Notes: generated by a model from the letters alone, not told the origin. DNA of 64,000 nucleotides from Ferrovum sp. PN-J185 (GCF_001581925.1 NZ_LQZA01000001.1:806001-870000), one strand, 5' to 3'. Shown: positions 8,305 through 17,527, counted from the stretch's first letter. Made by a program: numbers and translations.

Positions 8305-9167
8305 TATTCCCTTATCATATCTTTTGCAAGAGCGTAAATTTCGTTGGCATCAAGAACAATGTTATTAGCTTCAAAAAGTTTTTCAATACATTTTCGATGT
8401 AAAGCTAACTTTAGAGAACCAAATCCAATAGAGCCAAAGGTTTTTTTGCCGAATCTGTCTATACCCTTATCCATTATTTCTATGCCTTCGATTCCAGCTG
8501 GAGGTGAAGCGTTAGCATCTGCAAGTAATTTTATAGTAGATGAATTTTGCCAAGTTGAAGCATCTAAAAGTACTACTCCAGAGGCACCTGTTGCAATAAC
8601 AATGTCCATATTTTCAACAATTTGCTGTCGATCATGTAATTCCGGTGCTGCTAAGGGAGAAATATCTACAGAAAAACGTTTGTGAATGGTATCTGTAATA
8701 TTCTTTGTTTTCTCAAATTGACGTCCAGTTATACTCACCTGAGCACCTTCTTGAGCCAACATAATAGCAGCGCGTTGACCTACTGGACCTGTTCCACCTA
8801 AGATTACAGCATTCATACCTTTAATATTGTTATCTTTAGTTAACATTGCAATACAAGCAGCAGCGGTAGTATTAGCACCATTACTATCGAGCATTAAAGA
8901 CACACGAAAATTTGAAAAGAACTGTTTTTGTACTGCTTCAAATAATTGTTGACCTGCTTCTAGATCACTTCCACCTATAAATAATGCTGTATTTTTTTTA
9001 TCCTTAGGTGCCCTAGTAAAAATTGAACCTTCTATAATAGGTTTAACATTTTCAGGCGTAATTGATGAGTAGGAAGAAACATGATCAGCACCGCCATCAT
9101 ATGCTACTACTATATCAAAAGCACTTGGTTTACTATCTGTATCTAATTGAAATAAAAGTTTTTTCAT
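8304..9167 (-). CDS. mtdA: NADP-dependent methylene-THF / methylene-H4MPT dehydrogenase (MtdA)
   Basis: A 287-residue dehydrogenase closely resembling methylotroph MtdA. Recognisable are the N-terminus KKLLFQLDTDSKPSAFD, FDIVVAYDGGADHV, DSNGANTTAAA (94-104), the dinucleotide-binding GGTGPVGQRAA (124-134) and the ITGR segment at 146-149 expected to bind NADP. It oxidises methylene-THF to methenyl-THF; MtdA enzymes also act on the methanopterin analogue. It is followed immediately by fchA, so the pair carries methylene-THF to 10-formyl-THF and could replace FolD. The upstream hydrolase gene ends 8 bp before it. Confidence 0.93.
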   Translation of the reverse strand: MKKLLFQLDTDSKPSAFDIVVAYDGGADHVSSYSSITPENVKPIIEGSIFTRAPKDKKNTALFIGGSDLEAGQQLFEAVQKQFFSNFRVSLMLDSNGANTTAAACIAMLTKDNNIKGMNAVILGGTGPVGQRAAIMLAQEGAQVSITGRQFEKTKNITDTIHKRFSVDISPLAAPELHDRQQIVENMDIVIATGASGVVLLDASTWQNSSTIKLLADANASPPAGIEGIEIMDKGIDRFGKKTFGSIGFGSLKLALHRKCIEKLFEANNIVLDANEIYALAKDMIRE

Positions 9168-9175
9168 AATTGGAA

Positions 9176-10186
9176 TTAACGTATAAATTGGTCAACTAAT
9201 GTACCCCATATTTTACCTTGAGAGAGGTTTTGATGACCAAAGGAAAAATTATTATCAGGATCAATAATATTAATTGTTAAATTACTATTTCGTTTAAGTA
9301 ATTCTTGAATATTCATTACTTCAAGTGGTGTTAAAAGATCATCCTTAAAATTAATCATCAAAAATGGAATATCTAATTTCTCGATATGTGGTTCGGGGTT
9401 ATAATCAAAGGAAGCTGACAATCGATACATCATATCAACTGCGTTTAACGTACTTGAGTTATTAATTAATTGAGTGTGGTGTAATAAGGATTTTTCACGG
9501 TTTGGAGCTATACGTTGGAGATGTGTTGCACTATCTGTCATTACAGAAAAAAGCGGCCAAATATTTTTAAAAACTGAATCAATTACAACTGTATCATTTG
9601 CACACTCTGTAACTATTGTGTCCATTGTGCTAGTAATGATTTTTCTCCATAATAAATTTCTTCCAGAAATCTCATAAGGCATACAGGCAATAGCGACAGC
9701 TTTTCTAATAAATCTTTTAAACTCAAGAGCCATAAGCCAGGTATGCATACCACCCATCGATGTGCCAATCACTGCAAATAAACATGTAATTGGAAAGGTT
9801 TTACAAATGGCTAATTTAACTAAGTGCACCATATCAAGATAACCATAATGCGGGAAGTTCATCCCAAATTTGTCACTAGGTTTACTTGATCTACCATGAC
9901 CCAGGGAATCTGGAACAATAAAAAAATAATCTTTTTGATTTAATGGGTTGTTAGACGTAAATAAGAATTGAGTTAATGAAGGTATAAACCAACTCTCAGC
10001 TGTACCAGAGGTTCCATGAAGTAATAAGATAGCGTTGGTAATCTGACCATCTGCATCAAATTTAGGATATCCAAAACTCGTTATACCTATAGTTACAGAT
10101 GCCAATGTCTGACCATTGTTAAACCTAAAATTATCTGTTTGAAACAGGTACTCTTTTTTATTTTCTAAATTAAATTCTAATATCAT
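9176..10186 (-). CDS. Alpha/beta hydrolase, homoserine acetyltransferase-like
   Basis: A 336-residue alpha/beta-fold protein of the MetX-like group. It has the oxyanion segment LLLHGTSGTAESWF (54-67), DSLGHGRSSKPSD, a nucleophile elbow GTSMGG with Ser143, a likely acid at Asp282 or Asp283, and the base His318 (FGHQN). MetX transferases normally read GGSMGG, so a thioester or ester hydrolase is as likely as an acyltransferase. The start overlaps the acyl-CoA dehydrogenase by 4 bp, implying translational coupling and a shared pathway. I cannot name the substrate. Confidence 0.8.
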   Translation of the reverse strand: MILEFNLENKKEYLFQTDNFRFNNGQTLASVTIGITSFGYPKFDADGQITNAILLLHGTSGTAESWFIPSLTQFLFTSNNPLNQKDYFFIVPDSLGHGRSSKPSDKFGMNFPHYGYLDMVHLVKLAICKTFPITCLFAVIGTSMGGMHTWLMALEFKRFIRKAVAIACMPYEISGRNLLWRKIITSTMDTIVTECANDTVVIDSVFKNIWPLFSVMTDSATHLQRIAPNREKSLLHHTQLINNSSTLNAVDMMYRLSASFDYNPEPHIEKLDIPFLMINFKDDLLTPLEVMNIQELLKRNSNLTINIIDPDNNFSFGHQNLSQGKIWGTLVDQFIR

Positions 10187-11967
10187 TGTTGACTCAATAA
10201 GTCATTAATATCTGTATGGTTATTAAGAATTAAATTATTAACTATTGATTTCTTAATGCTACTGCATTGTGGTACAAATTGAATAATGTAGTAGGTTAAT
10301 CCACGGAGTTTTTGAGAATAATAGTTATGCACGTCTTCATCAATTGATATTTTTGATAAGCATGCTAATGACTCGTTTAATGACAACCATCCGGTCAATA
10401 ACCAACCTAGCATCATTAAAAGATCCTTTGCATGGCTATATTTATTATATAAAGAGGGGTTTGATATTAGATGTTCACAGCTAATTCTGGCGTCAGTAAG
10501 TGCTTCTTCAACTATTGTGGCTATTGTAGCTAACTCTTCATATTTTTTTGTTTCTATAAGAACATCTTCTATTTCCTTAAATAATAGTTGTATTGCGTTA
10601 CCATTATCGCGGAGAATTTTTCTACCTAGCAAATCATTGGCTTGTATTCCTGTTGTACCTTCATAAATTGTCGTAATACGAGCGTCACGAAAATATTGCG
10701 CTACACCAGTTTCTTCGATAAATCCCATACCACCAAATAACTGCACACTTTCATAACAAATACTATTACCTATTTCTGTACAAAAAGCTTTAACAATAGG
10801 CGTTAATAAATCTGAACGTTGAGAAGAAAATAGTTTTTCATTATCATCATGAGATCGTCTTAAATCTAACATTTTTGCAGCGTAATAGGACAAATGACGA
10901 CACGCATTAATCTTTAGTCTAAGACCTAAAAGAGATTGTGCTACATCAGGATGGTATAAAATTGGCAATGGTTCCTTTGAACCAATTGGAATACCTTGTT
11001 TTCTCTCTTTTGTATATGAGTAGGCAGCTTGATAGGCCATTTCTGCAATTGCATAACCTTGAACGCCAACAGAAAAACGTGCAGCATTCATCATAACAAA
11101 CATGATTTCAATGCCTCGGTTTTCTTCGCCAATTAAATAACCGATGGCCCCTTCCCTATCACCATAAGATAAAACGCAAGTGGGACTCGCGTGAATACCT
11201 AACTTATGTTCAATTGAAACTGTTTTAATGTCATTTAATGGTCCTAAAGAACCATCATCATTAACCAAATACTTTGGTACTAGAAAAAGTGAAATCCCTT
11301 TGATTCCAGGGGGAGCATCAGGTAATCTCGCTAATACCAAATGAATTATATTGTCAGTTAAATCATGATCACCATAAGTAATATATATTTTTTGTCCAAA
11401 AATCTTATAGTGATTATCTTCTTTTATAGCTTTTGTTTTTATGGCAGATAAATCAGAGCCCGCTTGTGGTTCAGTAAGATTCATGGTGCCCGTCCATGTA
11501 CCTTGTATCATATTGGGTAGGTATTTATCTTTTAATTCATGTGATGCTGCGAATTCTATGGCTTCGATTGCTCCTCGTGTTAATAAGGGACATAGTGTAA
11601 AGGACATATTAGCGGCATGCCACATTTCTTCAGTTGCAGCCGACAACATAATTGGTAGCCCTTGACCACCAAAGTCAGGTGAAGAAATAAGACCGTTCCA
11701 TCCTGCATTAATAAATTGTTGATAGGCTTCTTTAAATCCCTCAGCAGTTTTTACTTTGCCGTCAAGGAATGTACTACCTTGTTGATCTCCAACTTTATTT
11801 ATAGGGGATAATACAGATTCAGTAAACTTTGCGCATTCTTCCAATACAGAATTACATAACTCTATATCCAATAATTCTGGATCGTAACAATTTTTCAAAG
11901 AATTGTATCCTAGTACATCATGTAATAAAAATTGTATATCTTTTAATGGGGCTTTATAACATTGCAT
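10183..11967 (-). CDS. Acyl-CoA dehydrogenase of the large DmdC-like group
   Basis: A 594-residue FAD acyl-CoA dehydrogenase. The start YKAPLKDIQFLLHDVLG is typical of the roughly 590-residue group that includes 3-methylmercaptopropionyl-CoA dehydrogenase (DmdC). FAD-contact segments are MNLTEPQAGSDL (162-173) and YITYGDHDLTDN; the catalytic base is Glu436 in IYEGTTGIQANDL; a C-terminal extension follows. Electrons would go via ETF to the quinone oxidoreductase encoded at 6030-7667. Many relatives act on ordinary acyl-CoAs, so DmdC function is only a hypothesis. Next to mtdA/fchA it suggests catabolism coupled to C1 chemistry. Confidence 0.88.
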   Translation of the reverse strand: MQCYKAPLKDIQFLLHDVLGYNSLKNCYDPELLDIELCNSVLEECAKFTESVLSPINKVGDQQGSTFLDGKVKTAEGFKEAYQQFINAGWNGLISSPDFGGQGLPIMLSAATEEMWHAANMSFTLCPLLTRGAIEAIEFAASHELKDKYLPNMIQGTWTGTMNLTEPQAGSDLSAIKTKAIKEDNHYKIFGQKIYITYGDHDLTDNIIHLVLARLPDAPPGIKGISLFLVPKYLVNDDGSLGPLNDIKTVSIEHKLGIHASPTCVLSYGDREGAIGYLIGEENRGIEIMFVMMNAARFSVGVQGYAIAEMAYQAAYSYTKERKQGIPIGSKEPLPILYHPDVAQSLLGLRLKINACRHLSYYAAKMLDLRRSHDDNEKLFSSQRSDLLTPIVKAFCTEIGNSICYESVQLFGGMGFIEETGVAQYFRDARITTIYEGTTGIQANDLLGRKILRDNGNAIQLLFKEIEDVLIETKKYEELATIATIVEEALTDARISCEHLISNPSLYNKYSHAKDLLMMLGWLLTGWLSLNESLACLSKISIDEDVHNYYSQKLRGLTYYIIQFVPQCSSIKKSIVNNLILNNHTDINDLLSQQ

Positions 11968-11978
11968 AACATTAGATC

Positions 11979-12716
11979 CTAAAATATTTCACCATCTTCA
12001 AGATAACGCCATTTTCCAAGCGGTAATTTACCAAGTTTGACGTTACCAATACGTACTCGTTTCAAACCAATTACTTTTAAACCAACCAATTCGCTCATTC
12101 TTCTAATTTGTCTTTTTCGTCCTTCTACCAATATAAACTTCAATTGGTCTTCATTTTGTATTGTTACTTTAGCCTGTTTTAATTTTTTTCCATCAAGCTC
12201 AAGTCCGTAATTGAGTAGCCGTAGTTTGTCTTCAGTAATTTTACCTTCGTAACGAACTAAATACTCTTTTTCAATAATAGACTCATCACCGATAAGTTTT
12301 TTTGCGATTCGACCATCTTGACTAAAAACCAATAAACCAGTTGAATCAATATCAAGTCTACCGCAGGGAGCTAAGCCTTTAATAAAATTAAATTTTTCAG
12401 ATATTTTATGATTGTCACTAGACCAATAATTACTTGAAGTAATTAATTTTACGGCAGGTGTATACCCTTCTTCCGCTTGACCAGAAACATAACCTATTGG
12501 TTTGTTAATCAGAATAGTAAGCAGCTTTTTCTGCTCTGTTTTTGCATTTTGACTAATTTCTATATGTTGATTTGGTCTGATTTTATAGCCTAACTCGTTA
12601 ACTAATTGACCATCAACATAGACCCAACCTTTTTCAATCCAAACATCAGCCTCACGCCTAGAACACAAACCGCGCATTGACATGATTTTTGAAAGTCGCA
12701 CTAATTCATCATTCAT
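11979..12716 (-). CDS. 23S rRNA pseudouridine synthase, RsuA/RluF family
   Basis: A 245-residue protein with an N-terminal S4 RNA-binding domain ([20 protein letters not shown], about 7-26) and a RsuA-type catalytic domain with the Asp of [11 protein letters not shown]. The [12 protein letters not shown] segment and the KLERxR-like [18 protein letters not shown] ending resemble RluF (23S rRNA U2604) more than RluB, but site specificity cannot be fixed by eye. It overlaps the upstream hydrolase by 8 bp and lies inside the C1/acyl-CoA cluster, probably as a passenger. Confidence 0.88.
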   Translation of the reverse strand: MNDELVRLSKIMSMRGLCSRREADVWIEKGWVYVDGQLVNELGYKIRPNQHIEISQNAKTEQKKLLTILINKPIGYVSGQAEEGYTPAVKLITSSNYWSSDNHKISEKFNFIKGLAPCGRLDIDSTGLLVFSQDGRIAKKLIGDESIIEKEYLVRYEGKITEDKLRLLNYGLELDGKKLKQAKVTIQNEDQLKFILVEGRKRQIRRMSELVGLKVIGLKRVRIGNVKLGKLPLGKWRYLEDGEIF

Positions 12717-13551
12717 CTAAAAATTCTTTTATTATTTGCACATGTTCAGTAGACATCAAATGTGGGGCATGACCACAATCATCAAACTCCACAAACTTCA
12801 TTGATGGTTTACTCATCTTCATCCAATTAACTGTATTTTTAGATAAGAGATCAGATTCCTTACCTCTTATTAACAATACTGGACATGTAATTTTAAGCCA
12901 AAAATAGCTTAAATCTATATCTACAATAGGTTGAACATTAAATACATTGACAATCGCTGGATCATAAGACAGTTGATAAAGACCGTCCTTGGTTTTAAAG
13001 ACCCCATGTACTGTCATATGACGCCATTGTTCATCTGTTAAGTTGCCAAAGCTGGAATACGTTTTTCTAAAATAATCCTCTGCATCACGAAGACTACTAA
13101 AAGTAGGATTTAATCCAACATATTTAGCCAAACGTTGCAAAGCAGTAGCAGAAATATGAGTACCTACGTCATTAATAACTAATTTCTTTATGGGTGAATT
13201 CTCTTGCGCTGCAAGCATCATTCCAATAATCCCACCCATTGAAGTACCGATCCAATTTACAGAGTCGACATTTAAGCGGGAAATTAAGGATGCCATATCA
13301 GATAAATACAATGGATAGCCATAATCGGTTTTGTTGCGTAACCAGTCACTCAATCCACGGCCTACAATATCAGGACATATCACATGATAGTCTTTACTTA
13401 AATGCTGTGCTAAAAAGTCAAAGTCATGTGCATTTCTTGTTAATCCATGTACAGCAATGGTTGTACGATTAGGGTTAGGATGTCCCCAAGTAAAATAATT
13501 TACTTTATGAAATCCATTTAACCATAATGCCAAATAATGATGTTTATTCAT
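12709..13551 (-). CDS. Alpha/beta hydrolase
   Basis: A 280-residue soluble alpha/beta-fold hydrolase. It shows the oxyanion segment [23 protein letters not shown], the nucleophile elbow GTSMGG, and a C-terminal GHAPHLM carrying the catalytic His. The acid is probably the Asp in RGKESDLL. No signal peptide or membrane segment is visible. It starts 2 bp from the end of the 5-formyl-THF cyclo-ligase gene and overlaps the pseudouridine synthase by 8 bp. Substrate unknown; it is a different subfamily from the hydrolase at 9176-10186. Confidence 0.85.
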   Translation of the reverse strand: MNKHHYLALWLNGFHKVNYFTWGHPNPNRTTIAVHGLTRNAHDFDFLAQHLSKDYHVICPDIVGRGLSDWLRNKTDYGYPLYLSDMASLISRLNVDSVNWIGTSMGGIIGMMLAAQENSPIKKLVINDVGTHISATALQRLAKYVGLNPTFSSLRDAEDYFRKTYSSFGNLTDEQWRHMTVHGVFKTKDGLYQLSYDPAIVNVFNVQPIVDIDLSYFWLKITCPVLLIRGKESDLLSKNTVNWMKMSKPSMKFVEFDDCGHAPHLMSTEHVQIIKEFLDE

Positions 13552-13553
13552 TG

Positions 13554-14138
13554 TTAGTTATCTTTAAAATAATAAACTTGTTCTTCAGTAATTAGTACAT
13601 TAATTGGCTGATCGAAACTTTCTTTAGGAACATTATTTATCATCTGACAATCAAAACTAATTGCGACTTTATAAGCATGACAAGAATGTTGTGCCAATAA
13701 CTTATCATAATATCCACCGCCATAACCAATTCGGTAACCATCTTTATCAAATGCTAAACCAGGCACAAGTATAAAATTAACACTTTCTATAGCTATGGGT
13801 TCGCATTGTTGCTCATCTGGTTCTAATATATTCCATATACCAGGAGTGAGATGGTTTTTATTATTTACCAAATACAGTTTTAATTGTTTCGAAATAGGAT
13901 CAACTTTTGGAAAAATAATTTGGTTAGTATATTGATAGAGATAATTAATAATTGGCCAAGTATTAATTTCTGAGCCAAAGGATGAATAAACCATAAATGT
14001 TTGGTACTTTGAAATAACGTCTAAATCCATAAAGTACTTTAAAATACGTAATTCATTCTCTTTTCTTTCTTCGTTACTAAGTAAAGATCTTCTTCTAATT
14101 ACTTGTTCTCTGATAATTTTTTTCTGTTCTGTACTCAT
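13554..14138 (-). CDS. 5-formyltetrahydrofolate cyclo-ligase
   Basis: A 194-residue enzyme that converts 5-formyl-THF to methenyl-THF using ATP. It has the family signature GYRIGYGGGYYDKLLA near residues 151-166 and the upstream FILVPGLAFDKDG. The N-terminal KKIIREQVIRRRSLLS is typical. It opens the minus-strand cluster that ends in mtdA-fchA, so three folate-C1 interconversion enzymes lie in one probable transcription unit: this enzyme and MtdA make methenyl-THF and FchA consumes it. It is divergent from ridA, with 42 bp between starts. Confidence 0.93.
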   Translation of the reverse strand: MSTEQKKIIREQVIRRRSLLSNEERKENELRILKYFMDLDVISKYQTFMVYSSFGSEINTWPIINYLYQYTNQIIFPKVDPISKQLKLYLVNNKNHLTPGIWNILEPDEQQCEPIAIESVNFILVPGLAFDKDGYRIGYGGGYYDKLLAQHSCHAYKVAISFDCQMINNVPKESFDQPINVLITEEQVYYFKDN

Positions 14139-14180
14139 CTTAGTTAGTATAATAATGTGTTTATTAAATGGAGTTAAATA

Positions 14181-14567
14181 ATGAGCCGTGAAAACATTTC
14201 CAGTGGGTCAACATGGGAACCAATTATAGGATACTCCCGAGCAGTTAAAGTTGGTCAAAATGTTTATATATCTGGAACAACAGGTACTGGTGCGGACGGA
14301 CAAATTGTTGGAAAAAACGATCCTGAAGCGCAAACTTTACAAGCCTTAGCTAACATAGAGTCTGCCCTTAAAAATGCTGGAGCAGAATTGAAGCATGTTG
14401 TTAGAACACGTATATATGTTACCCAAATTGATGATTGGGAAAAAATTGCAAGAGCGCATGGTAAATTTTTTAGTGAAATACGCCCTGCAACAACCCTAGT
14501 TGAAGTCAAAAGACTCATTGATCCCGATATGCTTGTTGAAATTGATGTAGATGCAATCATATTTTAA
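14181..14567 (+). CDS. RidA/YjgF family protein
   Basis: A 128-residue RidA-superfamily protein. RidA hydrolyses reactive enamine/imine intermediates made by PLP enzymes. It has the conserved Arg in VVRTRIYVTQ, a Pro-rich turn IRPATTLVEV and the C-terminal acidic MLVEIDVDAI. The N-terminus (SSGSTWEPIIGYSRAV) and lack of the RidA SQAI segment suggest a subfamily member rather than canonical RidA, so the substrate may differ. SD-like GGAG precedes the ATG. It is convergent with prpE, with a 6-bp gap. Confidence 0.88.
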   Translation: MSRENISSGSTWEPIIGYSRAVKVGQNVYISGTTGTGADGQIVGKNDPEAQTLQALANIESALKNAGAELKHVVRTRIYVTQIDDWEKIARAHGKFFSEIRPATTLVEVKRLIDPDMLVEIDVDAIIF

Positions 14568-14573
14568 TTATTT

Positions 14574-16478
14574 CTAACGCGACTGCATTAGCGCTTCCTT
14601 AATGGACTCTAGTGCAGTCGGATCGTCTAACGTTGTCAAATCGCCTGGCTCCCTCCCCTCCACTAACGCTTGTATGCTTCTCCTTAATAATTTACCAGAT
14701 CGTGTTTTTGGTAAGATAGATACAAACAACACACGAGATGGCCTAGCAATTGCCCCTAAGGATTGATCTACGATTTGAAAAATTTCTTTTTCTAAATTTA
14801 ATTGTGTCTGTTGATCCATCAAGTGGGCGTTATTTTTACTGACCACAAAGGCATAAGGTACCTGTCCTTTTAAATCATCACTTACTCCAACAACAGCAAC
14901 TTCAGCGATTTGTTGATGATTACTGATTGCTTCTTCAATTTCTCTGGTACCAAGTCTATGACCAGCGACATTAATAACATCATCTGTTCTACCTAATATA
15001 AAATAATATCCATCACTGTCTCGAATCCCCCAATCAAATGTTGAATATACATACTTATCTGTAAATGTAGAAAAATAGGTTTTAATAAAACGTTCATCAT
15101 CACCCCAAATAGTAGATAAACAACCAGGAGGCAGAGGAGGAACAATTGCTAACAAACCTTTTTCGTTGTCTTTTGCTTTTTCTGCAGTTATTTCATTGAT
15201 CAATTGAACGTTATAACCATATACTGGAAAACTAGGACTTCCAAATTTTCTTGGGGTATCTTCTACACCCAACATAGCAGATAATATTGGCCAACCAGTT
15301 TCAGTTTGCCAGTAATTATCAACAACAGGTATTTTTAACGAGTCTGAAATCCAATGTGCTGTAGGTTCATCAAGGGGTTCACCAGCTAAAAATAAATATC
15401 GTAATGATTGTGTTTTATTGGGATCAAGGTAACTTGGATCTTGTTTCTTTAAAACCCTAATTGCTGTAGGTGAGCTAAACATAACGGTGACGTTATATTT
15501 CTTAACTAAATCCCACCAAATCCCCGGATCTGGCTTTATGGGTAGTCCCTCATACACAATTGTCGTCATACCCGCGATTAAAGGCGCGTAGACTATATAA
15601 GAGTGACCAACTACCCAGCCTATATCTGATGTTGTAAAGAAGGTCTCTCCAGGTTTACCGCAATAAATATATTTAATCGAAGTATTCATTGCAACCAAAT
15701 ATCCACCAGTGTCTCTTTGAACCCCTTTAGGTTTACCTGTTGTACCTGATGTATACAATATATAAGATGGATGTGATGAATCTAACCACTCACAATTCAC
15801 TTGTGCATTCTTATGTTTTTCCTTTTGTACAGAATAATCCACATCTCTACCCTCTTGAATAGACATGTTAGGATCAAGTCCTCTATTGACGATCAAGATT
15901 TTCTCTGGAGGGAAATGAGCTTTAATACATGCTTCATCAACTAGGGGTTTATAAGAAACCACTTTCCCACCACGTAAGCCCGCATCGGCTGTAACCATCA
16001 AACTTGGTTTTGCATCATCAATTCTTGAAGCAAGACTATGTGCAGCAAATCCACCAAATACCACAGAATGAATAGCACCAATTCGCGTACATGCGTAAAT
16101 AGCGAATATGGCTTCGGGTATCATTGGCATATAAATAACTACTCGATCTCCTTTTTTAACACCAAGACTTTTCATGATTGATGCCATTGTATTTACTTCA
16201 TGAAAAAGTTGATTATAGGAATAAGTTATTTCTTGATTTTTTTCTGTAGAAACAAAAATCAACGCGGCTTGATCTCCGCGCATTTTCAGATGACGATCAA
16301 TTGCGTTGAAACAGATATTTGTCTTTCCACCAATAAACCATTTAGCAAAAGGTGGTTGTGAATAATCTAATACTTGTTTATATGGGGTTTCCCAATAAAG
16401 GTCTTGTGCAGCATCATTCCAAAATTGATCAGGATTGTTAATGGATAAATCATAAAATTCTCTTAATTTCTTTCCCAT
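14574..16478 (-). CDS. prpE: Propionyl-CoA synthetase (PrpE)
   Basis: A 634-residue AMP-forming acyl-CoA synthetase of the PrpE/Acs type. It shows the N-terminal ACAS domain (YDLSINNPDQFWNDAAQDLYW), P-loop YTSGTTGKPKGVQRD, the WQTETGWP motif and the C-terminal acetylation-site motif KTRSGKLLRR. It activates propionate; PrpE from marine bacteria is also known to activate acrylate and 3-hydroxypropionate. It lies 46 bp downstream of acuI on the same strand, at the end of the sdh-suc gene run, and about 13 kb from prpBCD. That context supports feeding propionyl-CoA into the methylcitrate cycle. Confidence 0.93.
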   Translation of the reverse strand: MGKKLREFYDLSINNPDQFWNDAAQDLYWETPYKQVLDYSQPPFAKWFIGGKTNICFNAIDRHLKMRGDQAALIFVSTEKNQEITYSYNQLFHEVNTMASIMKSLGVKKGDRVVIYMPMIPEAIFAIYACTRIGAIHSVVFGGFAAHSLASRIDDAKPSLMVTADAGLRGGKVVSYKPLVDEACIKAHFPPEKILIVNRGLDPNMSIQEGRDVDYSVQKEKHKNAQVNCEWLDSSHPSYILYTSGTTGKPKGVQRDTGGYLVAMNTSIKYIYCGKPGETFFTTSDIGWVVGHSYIVYAPLIAGMTTIVYEGLPIKPDPGIWWDLVKKYNVTVMFSSPTAIRVLKKQDPSYLDPNKTQSLRYLFLAGEPLDEPTAHWISDSLKIPVVDNYWQTETGWPILSAMLGVEDTPRKFGSPSFPVYGYNVQLINEITAEKAKDNEKGLLAIVPPLPPGCLSTIWGDDERFIKTYFSTFTDKYVYSTFDWGIRDSDGYYFILGRTDDVINVAGHRLGTREIEEAISNHQQIAEVAVVGVSDDLKGQVPYAFVVSKNNAHLMDQQTQLNLEKEIFQIVDQSLGAIARPSRVLFVSILPKTRSGKLLRRSIQALVEGREPGDLTTLDDPTALESIKEALMQSR

Positions 16479-16524
16479 AATCTACTCTCTCCCCTAATAT
16501 ATTATGGTGAAACGTTATTAAATA

Positions 16525-17508
16525 TTAATTAATTTTTACAACATACCTTCCTACTGTCTTACTATTAACCATATCAAAGAACACAGAATTTAATTCATGC
16601 AATGAGACCGTATTAATTTTAGTATTAAATTTATTTGGTTTCATTAAATTGGCTATTCTATGCCACACCTCCACCCTTAAATCCATGGGGCAAGCTACAG
16701 AATCGATACCAAGAAGATTGACTCCTCTCAAAATAAAAGGCATAACAGTTGTGTTTAAATTTATTCCAGCTGCCAAACCACAACTTGCAATAGAACCATG
16801 AATATCAACTGTACGGGTTAACCAAGCTAATGTATCTGAACCAACTGTATCAATTGCACCAGCCCATAACGCCTTTTCAAGTGGACGCGTTCCCATTTCA
16901 AAGTCGCCGCGTATGAGAACCTCGCTTGCACCTAATGAATGCAAATAATCTATTTCAGATTTTTTGCCGGTAATTGCCGTAACTGAATAACCTAAATGAT
17001 TTAAAAATTCAATTGATAAACTACCCACACCACCCGTAGCTCCAGTTACAACCACTTTACCATTATGTTTAGTTAGAAAATTTTGCTCCATTCGGACTAT
17101 AGACAATGCAGCAGTAAAACCAGCAGTGCCAACTACCATTGCATCAAATAAAGAAAGATTAGCGGGAAGTTTCACAACCCAATCAGCAGGAACGCGGACA
17201 TACTTAGAATATCCCCCATCATGGCCGACTCCTAGATCAAAGCCTGTGACTAAAACATTTTCTCCTTTCGTGAAACGTTTATCTGATGATTCTAGAACCA
17301 CACCAGATACATCAATACCACCAATCAATGGTAAAGATTTCATGATTTTGCCTTTGCCCGTAGCAGCAAGTGCATCTTTATAATTAATACTTGAAAAATG
17401 AGCCTCAATCAAAACTTCACCAGCAGGCAAATCATTTATATCAATCTCACAAACTTCACCAACAATTTGATTGTTGTTTTGTGAAACACGAAACGCTTGA
17501 AAAGACAT
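16525..17508 (-). CDS. acuI: Acryloyl-CoA reductase, AcuI/YhdH family
   Basis: A 327-residue zinc-independent medium-chain reductase of the YhdH/AcuI group, which reduces acryloyl-CoA to propionyl-CoA with NADPH. It has SINYKDALAATGKGKIM (about 57-73), GGIDVSGVV, DLGVGHDGGYSKY and the nucleotide-binding GATGGVGSLS near 156. No zinc-ligand Cys cluster is seen. It starts 19 bp after zapE and lies 46 bp upstream of prpE. Adjacent prpE makes acryloyl-CoA the natural substrate, as in DMSP/acrylate and 3-hydroxypropionate assimilation. Confidence 0.9.
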   Translation of the reverse strand: MSFQAFRVSQNNNQIVGEVCEIDINDLPAGEVLIEAHFSSINYKDALAATGKGKIMKSLPLIGGIDVSGVVLESSDKRFTKGENVLVTGFDLGVGHDGGYSKYVRVPADWVVKLPANLSLFDAMVVGTAGFTAALSIVRMEQNFLTKHNGKVVVTGATGGVGSLSIEFLNHLGYSVTAITGKKSEIDYLHSLGASEVLIRGDFEMGTRPLEKALWAGAIDTVGSDTLAWLTRTVDIHGSIASCGLAAGINLNTTVMPFILRGVNLLGIDSVACPMDLRVEVWHRIANLMKPNKFNTKINTVSLHELNSVFFDMVNSKTVGRYVVKIN

Positions 17509-17527
17509 AACAGTTCTCCCCTTTAAT

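Noticed and set aside
10183-11967. Naming the acyl-CoA dehydrogenase as DmdC outright
   Set aside because: The large DmdC-like group includes many enzymes with other substrates; no dmdA, dmdB or dmdD is visible, so only group membership is claimed.
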